This document shows, in pieces, positions 22,491 through 33,955 of a stretch of DNA of 64,000 bases. Position numbers and translations under genes: made by a program. The notes beneath the pieces are model-generated. The model saw only the letters and a list, made by a program, of their open reading frames with translations, ran no database searches and was not told the origin of the DNA. The DNA is from Ctenosaura bakeri (taxonomy: Eukaryota; Chordata; Lepidosauria; Squamata; Iguanidae), in NCBI GenBank assembly GCA_948474755.1, contig CAOLHI010000968.1:248001-312000 (forward strand), in the 5' to 3' direction. Positions within the stretch are counted from its first letter, which is position 1; every line of letters starts with the position of its first letter.

Positions 22491-24029
22491 CTTTCCTCAC
22501 CTTTCTTTGGGAACTTCCATCTATCCTAACTAAAAAACAAAACAAAAGCTCAAAAGAGAAAGAAAAAAATGCACCCTTAATCTGAACTGCTATACCATTC
22601 TAACTTTCCCTGCAATCCTTCTAGTCCTTTCTTACAGTGTTGTTAGGAATTTATCTGAGTCAGGGACTGCTGCTGTGCTGACTGATAATGCTATTATTAT
22701 GATTACAGAACAAGAGCGAATTTTAAATTTGGAGGTTATGCATAATATACTGATTTACAAGTGTTTTTTTCTTCTGCCTATATCATGTGCAGTAAAATCA
22801 CTCGAATCTGATTTATCTGTGTCCCAAAGCTATGCTTTCACTCACACTTTTGTCTTTGTAAGAATTGTCTTTCCAGAAATAAAGATCTGAAGGTTTTCTT
22901 CAAAATTCCCTTAAATAATCATTTGGAAAACTGGATTAATTTTCATTTCTTTGCATAACTATTCATGAACTCACAGCTCATGTATTAATATATATTTTAG
23001 TTATCATACTGTCCAAGATGGCAAGACTAATACTCATATTAAGTAAAGGAGACATTCTGATCTGGTTCAAAGGTGAAAGTAGGTGAGAATAATGTATGCT
23101 AGACCCTTAATGTCTTCTCATTTCCTATTTTATCCTGTCTCTGGGCTCATAGCACAACCCCAAGGGTTTTTAATACTGCTGTAATTGGGGCCATGTTATT
23201 CTTTAATGCTTAACAGTATTTGGTGTTTTCTGCTGAACTGTGCACAATATTCTGTAACGTCTAAAAAGCTGAATATTGTCTTTCTCTGAGGCCCATGAGA
23301 TGCAGATTTTCCACGTAGAGATCAGATTTTAAGTAGCATTCATACTTTCTCTTCTTGTTCTTCAAGTATTTCCTCATTTTCACAAAGTGATGCCTAGGCA
23401 CTTTTTCACTGCTTTAAGCGTTCTGTGCTAAGATTCTTAATTGCAGATGATTTCTGAGAGTAATTGTGATTAAGGTGCACTGATGATGCCAAATACTTTA
23501 AAGACAGTCTGCCTCTTTTGGTTCATCAAAAACTCAGATGACTCACTTGTGGCTCCTGCCTTTGGAGTTTGTCTATTGTTCCTTTGTCAGCAAATAATTG
23601 GATCTAGAAAAAATGATGTAATTGCATGACTGCATAATGACTTTTGATGAGTACTGTTCTGGGATGGCAAAGGACTATATGATAGGTTCTTCTTGTAGAT
23701 TTATAGAAGAGGCTTTTCTGAGGGTCAGGGCTGATTGTTTGGCAGCAATATTTGGAGCTTTGTGTGGGTGTTTTTATTTGTTTAGGGGCTGTGTGCGCTC
23801 ACTGAGTGCATGGTCCTAGGGAGCAGGGCTTCTGCAGAGTCATTAACTTACTTGGAAGCAGAGCCAGCAGTCACTAGCTTTATATAGGTGCTGGCTCAGT
23901 CTCTGCAGCTTGAGAAACAGGAAGAGAAAAACAGGCCTGGGGGTGCATTTACAGGGAATTTTGAGAGGAAATCCTGTACAGCTCTGCCATTATGTATGTA
24001 GATGATGGACATGGATAGTGACAGAGTTG
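22491..24029. other. Intron, possibly constrained segment
   Basis: No repeat recognised. The stretch 23180-23640 is non-repetitive with TAATTG, TTGATTAAGG-type and ATGACT words and no simple repeats, so it is a candidate for conserved non-coding DNA; that is only a guess from appearance. Confidence 0.4.
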
Positions 24030-26146
24030 TTCCAGTGACCTGCAACATCTATGCCATGTTTATTTTCTTGCCACCGGTTCTGCAGGACTTTACCTGCAGC
24101 AAGTGCTAGCTGATTGCCCTATTGGAAGAGAAGGTGCAGCAGCTTGAGGTGTGTGTATCTAGATGTCACCTTAACAGGGAAAATGAAGCCTTTAAGGAAG
24201 GAGTAGAGCAGACTTTCCTGGAAGGGCAAGACACAAGAGGATACCTCTAGGAAGAGGGATAATTCCCAAATACAGAATACTGGTGACACAAAGAAGCAGA
24301 AGTGTCTGGAACCATGTTGTGAGTTTGGAGCTTCACAAGTGATTCCAAATTTTCCCTTAATCAGCAATTATGAGACACAGCAACATCAGCCTCTCTCCTC
24401 AGAGATTCTATGGATGAAAGGGATTCTGTCCATTCCCAGAGGAAGCAGAAATGTGTGGTGCTAATAGTGGTTCCCTGTTGAAATGAACAAAAGTTGTGTT
24501 TTGGTATAATGCCTCAAGAGGTGTGTGGTCTTACAGGGACAAAGATCCATGATATAAAGCAGAGGCTGACCAGATTCATTAAATGCACTGACCATTACTC
24601 CTTCCTATTGATCCATATTGGAACCAATGATACTGCAAGATATAGCCTTCAACATATGATGAGAGACTATGAAGCTCTAGGGAGAAAACTAAAGGACTTT
24701 ATGTCACAGACTGTTATTTTGTTGCTTCTTTCTGTTGAAGAAATGGCCCAGTAAGAGGGAGAAGAATACTATGAGTGAAAAACTGGTTCCACAGATGGTG
24801 CTATAAGGAGAGATTTAGTTTCTCGGACCATGTTCTGTACTTGCATGCAGAAAGACTTCTGGCAAGAGATGGGTTGCATCTCACTGCATTTGATACTTGC
24901 TAAGAGTGTTGCTAAGAGTCTCACAAACCTGATCAGAAGACCTTAAAACCAAGTTACATTGAAGAAGGAGACAGTATTTCAGAGGGCAGGGGGACACCAA
25001 ATACTGGGCAGAATAGCCTTAATGATACAGGAATAATAGGGCCAATAGTACAGGAACCCAACGGTGGGCAGAAGAAAACAACAATGAATCAACTGAAGAG
25101 AATGACTCATGGTCTCAGATGTCTCTACTAATGTACAGAGTAGGGGAAATAAACAAAATGCACTTGAATTCTTAACACAGACATGGAATAAAATATAACA
25201 GACACCAATGAAATTTAGAAGATGAGTCTTGTGATTGGAATGTAGTAACAGAGGGGCATAACCTATTCCAAAGACAAAACAGGAAAGAAGAAGGAGTAAC
25301 ATTATATACGAAGGATGTATACATCTTTGAGGAGATCCATAAATTATAGCATGGAAATCAAGTTGAGAGTAATGGGTAAAAATCAATGGGGAGAGAAACA
25401 GTGACTTCATTTTGGGAGTCTTCTGTAACAAGCCAGACTGAAGATTTGGATGATACCTTTCTAAAATAAATGATTAAATTTCAAAAAAAGGAAGTATAGC
25501 AGTAATGGGAGACCAATCATCCTGATATTTTTTTGGAGTTAAAAACTCTCCCAGGAGTGTAAAATCTAACAGATTCCTCATGTAGCTTCAAGACAATTGC
25601 ATTCTACAAAAGGTGGAGGAGGCAACAAGGGGATTTTGAATTTGATCCTAATCAACAGAGATGAACTGGTCAATGAGGTAGAGGTAGTAGGATTCTTCAA
25701 TGGGAGTGACCATGTCCTCTTGGAATTTGCTGTACAAGGAAAAGGGAAGCAAGTCATAGTCATAAACGTACTCCAAGAAAGGTGATTTCTGCAGGTTTAG
25801 AGAGATCCTGGGTGGGATCTCATGGTCAGAAATGCTAAAAGGAAAGGAAGTTCATGATGCATGAGAGTTTCTTAAAGGTGAGATATTAAAAATACAATTG
25901 CCAACAATTCCAGTGAAGAGGAGAACTGAGAGGTATCTAAAGAAACCAGGATAGATGTACAAAGAACTTTCAGATGATTTGAGATTTAAGAAACATGTAT
26001 AAGTATGGAAGAAGGGCAAAATCACCAAAGAGGAATACAAATGAATAGGCAGTACTTGTAAGGGGAGAGTCAAGAAAGCTAAAACTCAGAATCAGTTCAA
26101 GCTTGCTTGAGAACTTAAAAATATTAAATGACATTTTTTTTTAGTT

Positions 26147-26381
26147 TGTTGTTGTGTTGTACCTCCAAGTCATTTCTGAGTTGTGGCAATGCTAATATCG
26201 ACCTATCACACGGTTTTCTTGGTAAGATTTGTTCAGAGAGGATTTGCCCTTGCCTGCATCTGAGACTAAGAGAATATGACTTGCATAAGGTCAACCAGTG
26301 GGTTTCCATAACTGAGTGGGGATTTGAACCCTGGTCTCCAGAGGCATAGTCCAACACTCAAACTACTACACCATGTTGGCT
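26147..26381 (-). mobile_element. CORE/MIR-like tRNA SINE, minus, full length
   Basis: The plus strand starts TGTTGTTGTGTTGTACCTCC and ends AAACTACTACACCATGTTGG. The minus strand has A box TGGTGTAGTAGTTTGAGTG and B box GGTTCAAATCC, followed by the CORE (GACCTTATGCAAGTCA) and a tail like RTE/Bov-B. It is inserted in the CR1/L3 copy. Confidence 0.92.
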
Positions 26382-26516
26382 GTTGATTTTTTGGTTACAT
26401 TCCAAGAAAGGAGAAGAACAAGGAAAAGGTAGTGCTACTGCATGTTGAAATATTAAAAAAGAGAAGATCAAGCAGTTCAATATCTTCTTTGCCCCAGTCT
26501 TCTCCCAGAAGTAAAA

Positions 26517-27385
26517 TGTTACCCCGATGACAGATCCCATCCCCAGGGAATATAAATTTGATATCAAATATGCCCGCCATGCCAGAGAGGTTGCACAGGT
26601 GGGTACGTAGACAAAGAGACCGAAAGACCGAAATTAGGTCAGGCCAGGAAAATCCCTAGTCATGTTTCCCCTAGGAGATCTCAGGCTAAACATGTCCACA
26701 TGGACAAAGGGTCCCCAGCCAGAACAGCCAGCTTGAGGGGATTATTGGGTTTTCCCCACGTTGAGCAATTCCAACTTTAGAAATTCCTACACGGTGAGGT
26801 CCATCTGCATGGATCAATCATGCAAACTTCCAAGTTGCTGTTGTGCGGCATTTCTCCCTCTATTTTGGCCATTGTTCTTCCCAGGAGAGGGCCTGCCCTT
26901 GAGGTACGTTCTGCCCTATAAGTAGTCCCAGTTTTTGAGGGTCTCTTCAGAGAACTCCCGGCCACGCTAGCAGACCGGCACTCTGTTAGCTGAGTGATCC
27001 CCTCAGCCACCTCTCTTTGCTGAGCTCTGTCCTTCTCTCCGCTTCCTGGACTGAAGACTTCAGGATAGGTGCAATATCACTGCCTTTACCCCCTCTCCGC
27101 TGAATCCCCCTATCAATTTTCTCCTCTTTCTCTTCTTGATAGGCCTTGTGTGCATGAGTGAGTGCATTGGTGCATGAGAACACATTTATTAATAAAATTC
27201 AGTTATTGGTATGATTACCTGGCTTTTTGGTTGGTCTGACCCCATAAAAATTGGGTACAAGATCCTGGCTGGGTTACCCTGCTCCTTGTTTTTCTACAGC
27301 CAGTGCTCCGCTAATTTCCCCAATCTTTGCACTTTTGGAGTGAATCAAGGTGTCCTCCAAGGGACCCCCAGAAGTCAGGGTAACA
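26517..27385 (+). mobile_element. Solo LTR, 869 bp, probably class I-type ERV
   Basis: The ends are TGTTACCC and GGGTAACA, an 8-base perfect inverted repeat, flanked by AAAA on both sides (26513-26516, 27386-27389). TATA-like CTATAAGTA is at 26916-26924 and AATAAA at 27191-27196, giving plus orientation. A 4-base duplication suits class I (gamma-type) endogenous retroviruses, but AAAA is weak evidence by itself. No internal viral genes remain. It lies inside the CR1/L3 copy. Confidence 0.85.
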
Positions 27386-27481
27386 AAAACACTTCTTTTT
27401 AACTGGTATAAATGGAAGAAACGATGCAGTAAGAGGACTGTAGGCCAGAATAGGTAAAGAGATAGGAAAGGAATACCTACC

Positions 27482-27666
27482 TGTTGTTATTATGTGCCTT
27501 CAAGTTGTTTCTAACTTATGGGGATCAAGTCTATCACAGGGTTTTCTGGCACTGAGAGTGTGTGATGCACCCAAAGTCACTCATACATTTCCATGGCTAA
27601 GCAGGGAATCAAACACTCGTCTCCAGAGTTGTAGTCGAACAATCAAACCACTACACCATGCTGGCT
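27482..27666 (-). mobile_element. CORE/MIR-like tRNA SINE, minus
   Basis: The plus strand reads TGTTGTTATTATGTGCCTTC, then GGGAATCAAACACTCGTCTC and AAACCACTACACCATGCTGG. The family middle section is deleted, as in the 16307 and 33764 copies, pointing to a shared shorter subfamily. It interrupts the CR1/L3 copy. Confidence 0.9.
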
Positions 27667-27835
27667 ATCATAATACGTAGCTACTCTAAATGAAACCATA
27701 TCTCCAGGGATGGATGGATTGTGTCTAAGGCTACTAAAATAACTTACATATGGAATCTCAGAGACACTGTCAATAATATTTGAGAACTCCTGAAGAACAA
27801 GAGAGGTCCCAGCATATTCTTTGCTGACATTTTCA

Positions 27836-29559
27836 TATAATTGTTCTTCTTTTCTATTGTTTCTATTCTGCTGTTGCTTTCTGGTCATGAGTTCTCCAGT
27901 TCACCCTCTGAGAGTAGGTTGATGGCAGCTCAGCAAGTTGTAGAAGTGGTGTGTTTTCTTTTTAGTTATGTATTCATCCATACTAACTATTTGCAATACC
28001 AATTTGCTTCTTCTCCACCTTTCCTGAAAGTTGAAATGGTCAAACTAATCAGAGGAAGTGTGCTAAGTCAGAACTCAGAGTCAGTTTGCTGCTCTTCTAA
28101 CAACAGAAGCCAACTTCAGATCCTGGCTTATCAGAGGAGTGATAAGCTAGGAGCTTTTCTGCCTTTCTAAGTTCCCAGTAGTCTAGCCAAAGAGGCCTTC
28201 TCGCGAAGAAGGCCATTTGCAAGCTATTAGCAAGCCAGTCGAATTCATCTAGAGAATTAAAGGTTGAGAACTGCTGCTACAGATGGCCATATCTCCTTTC
28301 TTGTGACACCATTGTCAGGCAGTTCCCAGCTTTTGTTCATATTTTCCCCTTTCTAATGCCTCTATACAATAGTATTTTGCAATATTTCTACATTTGGCTG
28401 GAATGTAATCTTATCCTACCACCTGCAAGGTAGGTGGTCTCTGTGCTGTGCTTCCATCAGCCGTACAGAAATAGTTATTCCATGAGTTTACTCTAGCCCC
28501 ACATTTAGTTTCTAACAGACAAAACATTAACTAATAGCTTTCATAATCCATGAGTAATAAGTGTTTGTTTGCTTTGTTGACAATATTAGCAGCTTTCTTC
28601 TTAAACAAACAAAAAACCCTTATCTTACAGTATTAACAAACACTTTTAACAGAACAGAAAGTTGCCTTCTTGATCGTTTTATTTTTGAAGGTTTGAAGAA
28701 ATTAGCGATTCAAAAGCTCTGAAAGTGAAGTGCCTTAAAGAGTTTTTCTTTTAAAATCTGAGAGAGTTTTACTCACCTTTTATTCCTCTTACCAAGTCCC
28801 GCCCCCCACTTTAAATTGCCCCTTGACTTCACAGAGTATTTTTAAAACACTTCAGGTAAATTCTCCTGTTAGTACACTTGTTTAATAGTTCCAGTTAATG
28901 AAATGCAGTTTTTGTAAAGGTTTTACATTTTAAACCGTTTGTGTTCTGATAAAATCTGGCCAGCACTTCAGGTCATGAAAATATGTCCCAATTTCATATG
29001 CAAGTAGCAAAACTTGCTAGATAGTAATGAAACAGTTTAGTAAAGTTTAGTAAAGCATGTTCATTTATTTACCTCTAGTAGACAAAATAAATCTGGAGAA
29101 AAAGTGGTAAAATCTCATCAGTAAATGGTTGACAAATATATGATTTTGTATAATTATTTTGTGTAATATCTACAGCTATCCATTTATCTAGCCACAGGGG
29201 TGAAGACAGATAATAACAGTGCAGAGTGCTTTAATGTGCGTGCACAACTTGTGTAATTCTATGTGGAAAGCTTCAGTTTTAAAATAATATTTGTGCATTT
29301 CAAAGTGAAAAAAATGCACCTTAACTCATAGCAAAAGTGTTGATAACAATACGAAAAGTGAATGGAGCAGTCCAGCCTCTTTGAAAACCCATTTTTAGGG
29401 ACTTCATTTGCACACAGAGCATAGGTTCCTTGGTTCTTTGAAGAGCTCAGGGCATGATTCAAGGTAGATGACTAGAGTGGCAATGGATAAGACTCTGGAT
29501 GAATACAATCATGTATGAGTTAGGACTTATTCCAAAGCCCATTGAGCTGCAATGACAGC
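27836..29559. other. Intron, low in recognisable repeats
   Basis: No exon or repeat recognised. 28640-29180 is AT-rich, non-repetitive sequence that could be conserved regulatory DNA, but nothing in the sequence proves it. Confidence 0.4.
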
Positions 29560-31435
29560 AGCAGATAAATGATTTTTCATTGCCTCTGTTACCTCCTCAG
29601 TCTTGTTCATCATAGTAGGTTCATGTAGTAAAGGGACTATTACATTCTAGATTTCAGATTGCTGAGGAGAAGTCCTCAGAAATGTACTGCGATGAATTTG
29701 CCAAATACTTCTGCAGATGTAATTGCTCAGATTTATTCTGACCTTAATGCCACATTGAAGGTAGACTCTGGAGAGGAAATTGAAATTCATGCATGCCCAA
29801 TTTTAATGGATGAGTTACATTTTGTTCAACGTTATATAAGGACAAGTTGCTTGGAGAAGTGAGGCCAGCCACTTGGGTATTAAACCCATGTCCATCCTGG
29901 CTGATTAGAACTGCCAGAGAAAGGCTGGCCAATTGGGTGATGGAGATTGTAAATGCTTCTTTGAAAGCTGGCTGCATTCTGATCCCTCTAAAAAGAAGCA
30001 ATGTTGAGACCGGTGTTGAGGAGACCTTCACTGGACCCTACCACCCTAGATAATTATAAGTCTTTTTAAAGTCAGGTCTTAGAGCAAGTGGTGAGAGCAC
30101 AGCACCTGGCTATCTTGGGTGAAATGGTTTACCCAAATCCATTTCAAGTTGGGTTCAGTCCTGATTATGGGACAGAAACAACCTTGGTCATCATGATGGA
30201 TGACCTACACTAGAAACTGAACAGGAGCAATGGATCTCTGTTGGTTTTACTCACAGCTGCATTCAGCATCATAGTATCTTTTTGGACTGTTCGGCGAATA
30301 TGAGGACTTGGAGCACTGTTCTGCAATGGTTTCACCCAGTTTGACTGAATGTTCTCTGAAGGTAATACTGGGAGAGCTGTTGTTCAGTCTTCTGGCCATT
30401 AACCTGTGAGGTTGCATGGCGTCAATACTATCCCCTATGCTTTTCAAGATCTACATGAAGCTTCTAGAGGAAGTCATCCAAAGTTTTCTGGTTGAGTGTG
30501 ATTGATTGAGTGTCAGCAGCATGCTGAACATACCCAGTGTTATGTCTCTATTTACAACTGATGCCAAGAAGGCTATCAAAGTCCTGAATCATTGTCTGGA
30601 TGCAGTAAAGCATTGGAACAGTCCAGACAAAATAGAAGCTTTGTTGGTTTCCAGGAAAACTAAAACTGTTTTGGATGTGGTTGCACTCCCTGTAAAATAA
30701 CAGGCTCATAGCTTGAGATTGCTCTTGGGTCCAGCTTTGCTCCTAGAAGGCTGCTCTGGTAAGGAGTACTTTTGTCCAGCTTTGGTTGTTGTACCAGTAT
30801 GCCTTTTTCTCCTGAATAGACTACTGTAATGCACTCTATGAGAGGCAGCCCTTTGAAAAGTGTTAGGAAGCTACAGCTAGAGCAAAATGAAATAGCCAGA
30901 CTGTTATCGAGTGTGAATTTTAGACACTGTATAACCTGTCTGAGAACTACAATGGCGTCCAGTTTGCTTCTAAGTTCAATTCAAGGTGCTTGTCTTGACC
31001 TATGAAGCCTTGAACACTTGGGTCCAGTGTATCTGCAAGACTCTTTCTTCCCATATGAGTCTGCCTGAAATCTAAAATCCTCAGCAGTCACCCTGTTGCA
31101 TGTCTCTCCACCCAGAAGGCTAGGCTGCTGAGTACATGTGACTAGGTTTTCTTGGTAGCCACACTACAATTGTGGAATTTTCTCCTGAGGCCTTTCACAA
31201 GGCCCCTGGGTCTTAAAATTAGGGTTGGCTGCGCTGACTTTATAAGTTGTTCTTTAAGTTTTTTAAAAACTTCTGTTTTAGAGTTATATTTTAAAGGAGG
31301 GGTTTTTGTTTTTAATTGTTTTTGTAATTATTTTAATGTTTTAAATATTTGTACATATTGTATATCACCTTGAGGACCTTGGCAAGTTGAAAAGTGATAA
31401 ATAAATGCCAGAAGGAAGGAAGGGAAATAAAATGC
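29560..31435 (+). mobile_element. L2-type LINE, long degraded ORF2 copy
   Basis: In order: a pre-RT segment with NTSADVIAQIYSDLNA (29700-29745) and NPCPSWLIRTARERLANW (29890-29945); RT core text (TGGGTTCAGTCCTGATTATG at 30150, then TTTGACTGAATGTTCTCTGA); ATCAAAGTCCTGAATCATTG; the 'DYCNALY'-like segment at 30822; and a 3' UTR with a TAAATAAATGCCAG tail at 31397. Many stops are present. It is the longest L2 copy in the window. Confidence 0.85.
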
Positions 31436-31968
31436 TGAAATACTTGGGTATGTTTCTGTGGAATAACCACAGCATCGAGATAATGGGAACTGAGTAGGAT
31501 GGTAATTTTTTCAGAGATATGATACTGCTGAAAACAAATGTTAATTTTTGCTTTCAAGGCAGAAAAAGTGACTGTATGAATATGAGGCCTTTCCTATTCT
31601 TAAATGCCAAATATTTGTTCCATAATTTACGTCAAAATTACCAATATAAGAAGATGATAGTATACAGGGCACAGATTCGGTTTATATTCCCTGCAGTATT
31701 AATTCAAATAAATTTACTCTGATATTATATTCTTTTGGTGAGAGAAGAATTGTGAACTGTAAAGGAGATCAATTTTACCATGGTATTCCTGGGTTCATTT
31801 CCATTAAAAGATTTGTGAAGTACATTTAAATCATCACTAATATGCAGTAGTGATGTTGTAACTTTCACATTTTCTGAAAATGAGTGTGACCATAGGAATT
31901 AGATATAGTCATACTTAGAGTATTCCAGCTGAAATCATTGTGTCTTAAGTTAGTTCTGTTGGATTCAG
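31436..31968. other. Intron, nothing recognised
   Basis: Short stretch between the L2 copy and the hAT element, with no recognisable feature. Confidence 0.5.
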
Positions 31969-32247
31969 CAGAGATGTATTTAAGTCTTTTACTCCAAGTC
32001 TCAAGTCCCTACCTTCAAGTCTCAAGTCAAGTTTCAAGTCCTGTCACCAGCATAACATTCCCTCACTGCTGATTGGGGAAAGGCTGGAGGGGGAGGGGGG
32101 CAGCAAGTCAATCACTAAAAAAAAGATGAGTCTTGAGTTGAGTTGAGTCTGTCAGTCATTTATTGACAAGTCAAGTGCAAGTCAAGTCATTAAAGAGACT
32201 TAAGTCCGAGTTGAGTCTGAGTTGATGGACTCAAGTCTACATCACTG
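31969..32247. mobile_element. Non-autonomous hAT element, 279 bp, rich in CAAGT/ACTTG
   Basis: The ends are CAGAGATGTA and TACATCACTG (9 of 10 paired). The flanks GGATTCAG (31961-31968) and GGATTTAG (32248-32255) differ at one base: an 8-base hAT target duplication. The interior is built from AAGTCTCAAGTC-type words, inverted in the second half (GAGTTGAGTC). It ends 134 bases before the SAM1 exon. Confidence 0.88.
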
Positions 32248-32381
32248 GGATTTAGTGGGTCATTTTTAAGAATGACATTTGGTTCATCAGATACTTTCAT
32301 TAAGCAAAGTACTAATGTGATATCTTTACATTTTAAAAACTTTTTAAAGCATCTGTCAAAAAGTTCTGCTTCTTATTTTAG

Positions 32382-32480
32382 GGAAGCAATGTTATGGAGG
32401 ATCAAGATCTTTTGGAAATTGGAATACTTAATTCCGGACACAGACAAAGAATTCTACAGGCAATTCAGCTGCTTCCAAAG
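32382..32480 (+). CDS. ANKS1B: ANKS1B coding exon: C-terminal half of SAM domain 1
   Basis: A 99-base exon, 33 codons, phase 0 at both ends. It is bounded by a TTTTAG acceptor (ending at 32381) and a GT donor at 32481. It encodes [14 protein letters not shown], then a stretch ending in QLLPK, the second half of a sterile alpha motif (SAM) fold with the family's 'dLleiGi..-GHR..il' helix-5 pattern. From memory it is essentially identical to the first SAM domain of vertebrate ANKS1B; ANKS1A differs clearly here. ANKS1B (AIDA-1/EB-1) is a neuronal scaffold with ankyrin repeats, tandem SAM domains and a PTB domain. It sits in the postsynaptic density with PSD-95 and NMDA receptors and can move to the nucleus. 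The exon for the first half of SAM1 was not found upstream, so it probably lies outside the window. The ATG inside the exon is an internal methionine, not a start. The donor is unusually weak (see the separate entry). Confidence 0.93.
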
Positions 32481-32486
32481 GTACCC
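32481..32486 (+). promoter_or_regulatory. Weak 5' splice donor (AAG|GTACCC)
   Basis: The donor after the SAM1 exon has GT and A at +3, but C at +4, +5 and +6 in place of the consensus AGT. No better GT lies in frame within the next 60 bases, and the reading frame and homology both place the junction here. Such a donor normally needs help from nearby elements. Confidence 0.8.
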
Positions 32487-32530
32487 TGTTCTTGTTTTTG
32501 TTATCTAAAATCCATTGTTTTAAGACAAGA

Positions 32531-32602
32531 TCTTTCTCTCCCCCTTTCTCTCCTCTCTCTTTCTCTCTGTATATACACACACATACACACACAAACACAC
32601 TC
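32531..32602 (+). repeat. Pyrimidine tract followed by (CA)-rich repeat beside the weak donor
   Basis: About 38 bases of almost pure C/T (32531-32568), mostly TCTC units, then a TATACACACA-type CA repeat to 32602. It starts 50 bases after the weak donor. Both CU-rich (PTB type) and CA-rich (hnRNP L type) tracts are known intronic splicing-regulator sites. A role here is inferred from position only. Confidence 0.7.
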
Positions 32603-33319
32603 TTAAGTAAAAAATGTTTTTTCTTCTGGGCATTACTACTTGCCAACGTGGTTTTTAGCCCCTTTTAAATATGGAATATATAGTTCATACCAGTCTTCTT
32701 TTCTAGCAACATTCCACATAAATGGGGAAACAGCAGCAAAATACAAAACTCTTAGGGGGAACTATGGAAGAGAATTTTTGATGCTGTTTTCAGACTCTTC
32801 AGATAGTTGTTACATTTTTTAAGCCATCAAATTATGTTCTTAAGATGCTCAAGTTCTTCTTATGCACTTCAGAGTATGATAAAATTGTTTATTTATATTG
32901 GTATAACCCACATAATCTCTCAGTTTGGAAATCTCAATTGTTTATCAACACAGGCTTTACTCCCCAATGAGAGGTTTTTTGTTTTTGTTTTTTTAACAGC
33001 AATTCTATTTAAAAATTAACACTGTACTAAAAGCTAGTGTAATCAATGCTTATTTGATCAAATGACATCAAATGAAACTAGGGGGGCGGGGGGAAAGGCA
33101 GTGTAGCAGTTATCATGAACAGGAATTTCTACATCACCAACAAATTACATAACTTTATGAGTGTATTCAACAAAGAAGTTCATAGGCTATCTGAAACAGT
33201 GGAGTACCTCTATGTTATAATGGATTACAGAGTGTGATGGAAAAGTCCTTAATAAGATATAAATTTACTACACTGGACATATATTACCCACAGTTACCTT
33301 TATGAGTTTACTGATGATC
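32603..33319. other. Intron, nothing recognised
   Basis: First part of the 16.4 kb intron between the SAM exons. AT-rich with a GGGGGGCGGGGGG run near 33080. No repeat family recognised. Confidence 0.5.
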
Positions 33320-33475
33320 ATGAAATGTCCTGCTGTTTTATTGCTTTATTACTGCGTTGTTCCTTGATTTTATTGTGGTATTTGTTTTTTATGTTGCATT
33401 GTTGTAAATTGATTCAGATTTTTTAAAAATGAGAAGTGGTGTACACTGTCTTAATAAATAAATGGATACATTTAG
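33320..33475 (+). mobile_element. LINE 3' tail (L2-like)
   Basis: T-rich text, then TGTTGTAAATTGATTCAGAT and GTCTTAATAAATAAATGG: the usual end of an L2-type element (ttgtaaaccgccc ... ataaataaa) in decayed form. Confidence 0.6.
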
Positions 33476-33763
33476 AAAAATTATAATTTGTTATCAACAA
33501 AGGCTGAAGAGTTGTATATTTTGCTAGGGCTCCAAGGGGGAGAACGTGGGGCCCTCACAGAGCAAGAGCTTCTTCTCAGTTCCTTGTACACTAATGATTT
33601 CTGCCCCAAACCTGCCATTCTCCTCACCTGAGTCCCCCACATGCAGAGATCTTTGTAAAGAACCATGAAATGTCCGCCAAAATCATGTCTGTAAACCTTC
33701 GTAGTGGCCCTGTATGTAGCACTTACTGGTATAATGGAAGACTCTAGGAAAGGTCTTTGGATA

Positions 33764-33955
33764 TGTTGTTGTGTGCCTTCTAGTCATTTCCAACTTATGG
33801 CAACCCTAAGGCAAACCTGTCACGAGGTTTTCTGGAAGATGAAAGAATGTGATGCACCCAAAGCCATCCAGTGGGTTACCATGACCAAGTAGGAAATCAA
33901 ACCTTGGTCTCCAGGGTTGTAGTCCCACATTCAAACCACTGCATCACACTGGCCC
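33764..33955 (-). mobile_element. CORE/MIR-like tRNA SINE, minus
   Basis: GTTGTTGTGTGCCTTCTAGT, CAACTTATGGCAACCCTAAG, GAAATCAAACCTTGGTCTCC and TTCAAACCACTGCATCACAC on the plus strand: the whole family in reverse with the middle deleted. Confidence 0.9.

Larger units (their letters stand above)
24030..27835 (+). mobile_element. CR1/L3-like LINE with three nested insertions
   Basis: Reading order on the plus strand: an ORF1 leader with LLEEKVQQLEV; an ORF1 esterase (SGNH type) with LIHIGTNDTARY near 24610 and ARDGLHLTAFDTC near 24865; an ORF2 endonuclease part with VGEINKMHLN near 25140 and a DHVLLEFAVQGKGK segment near 25710; then reverse-transcriptase text resuming at 27385-27480 and 27667-27835 (ENS-type 'vfEnS.RTREVP'). 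There are many stops and shifts. Interruptions: SINE 26147-26381, solo LTR 26517-27385, SINE 27482-27666. Without them the remaining LINE is about 2.5 kb. The 5' limit is approximate. Confidence 0.8.

Noticed and set aside
24979..25431. 150-codon open frame on the minus strand
   Set aside because: It is antisense to the CR1/L3 endonuclease region, whose sense-strand motifs are recognisable.
32394..32606. Start codon within the SAM1 exon read as a small gene of 70 codons
   Set aside because: The ATG is an internal Met of the SAM domain; beyond 32480 the frame runs into intron with a CA repeat.
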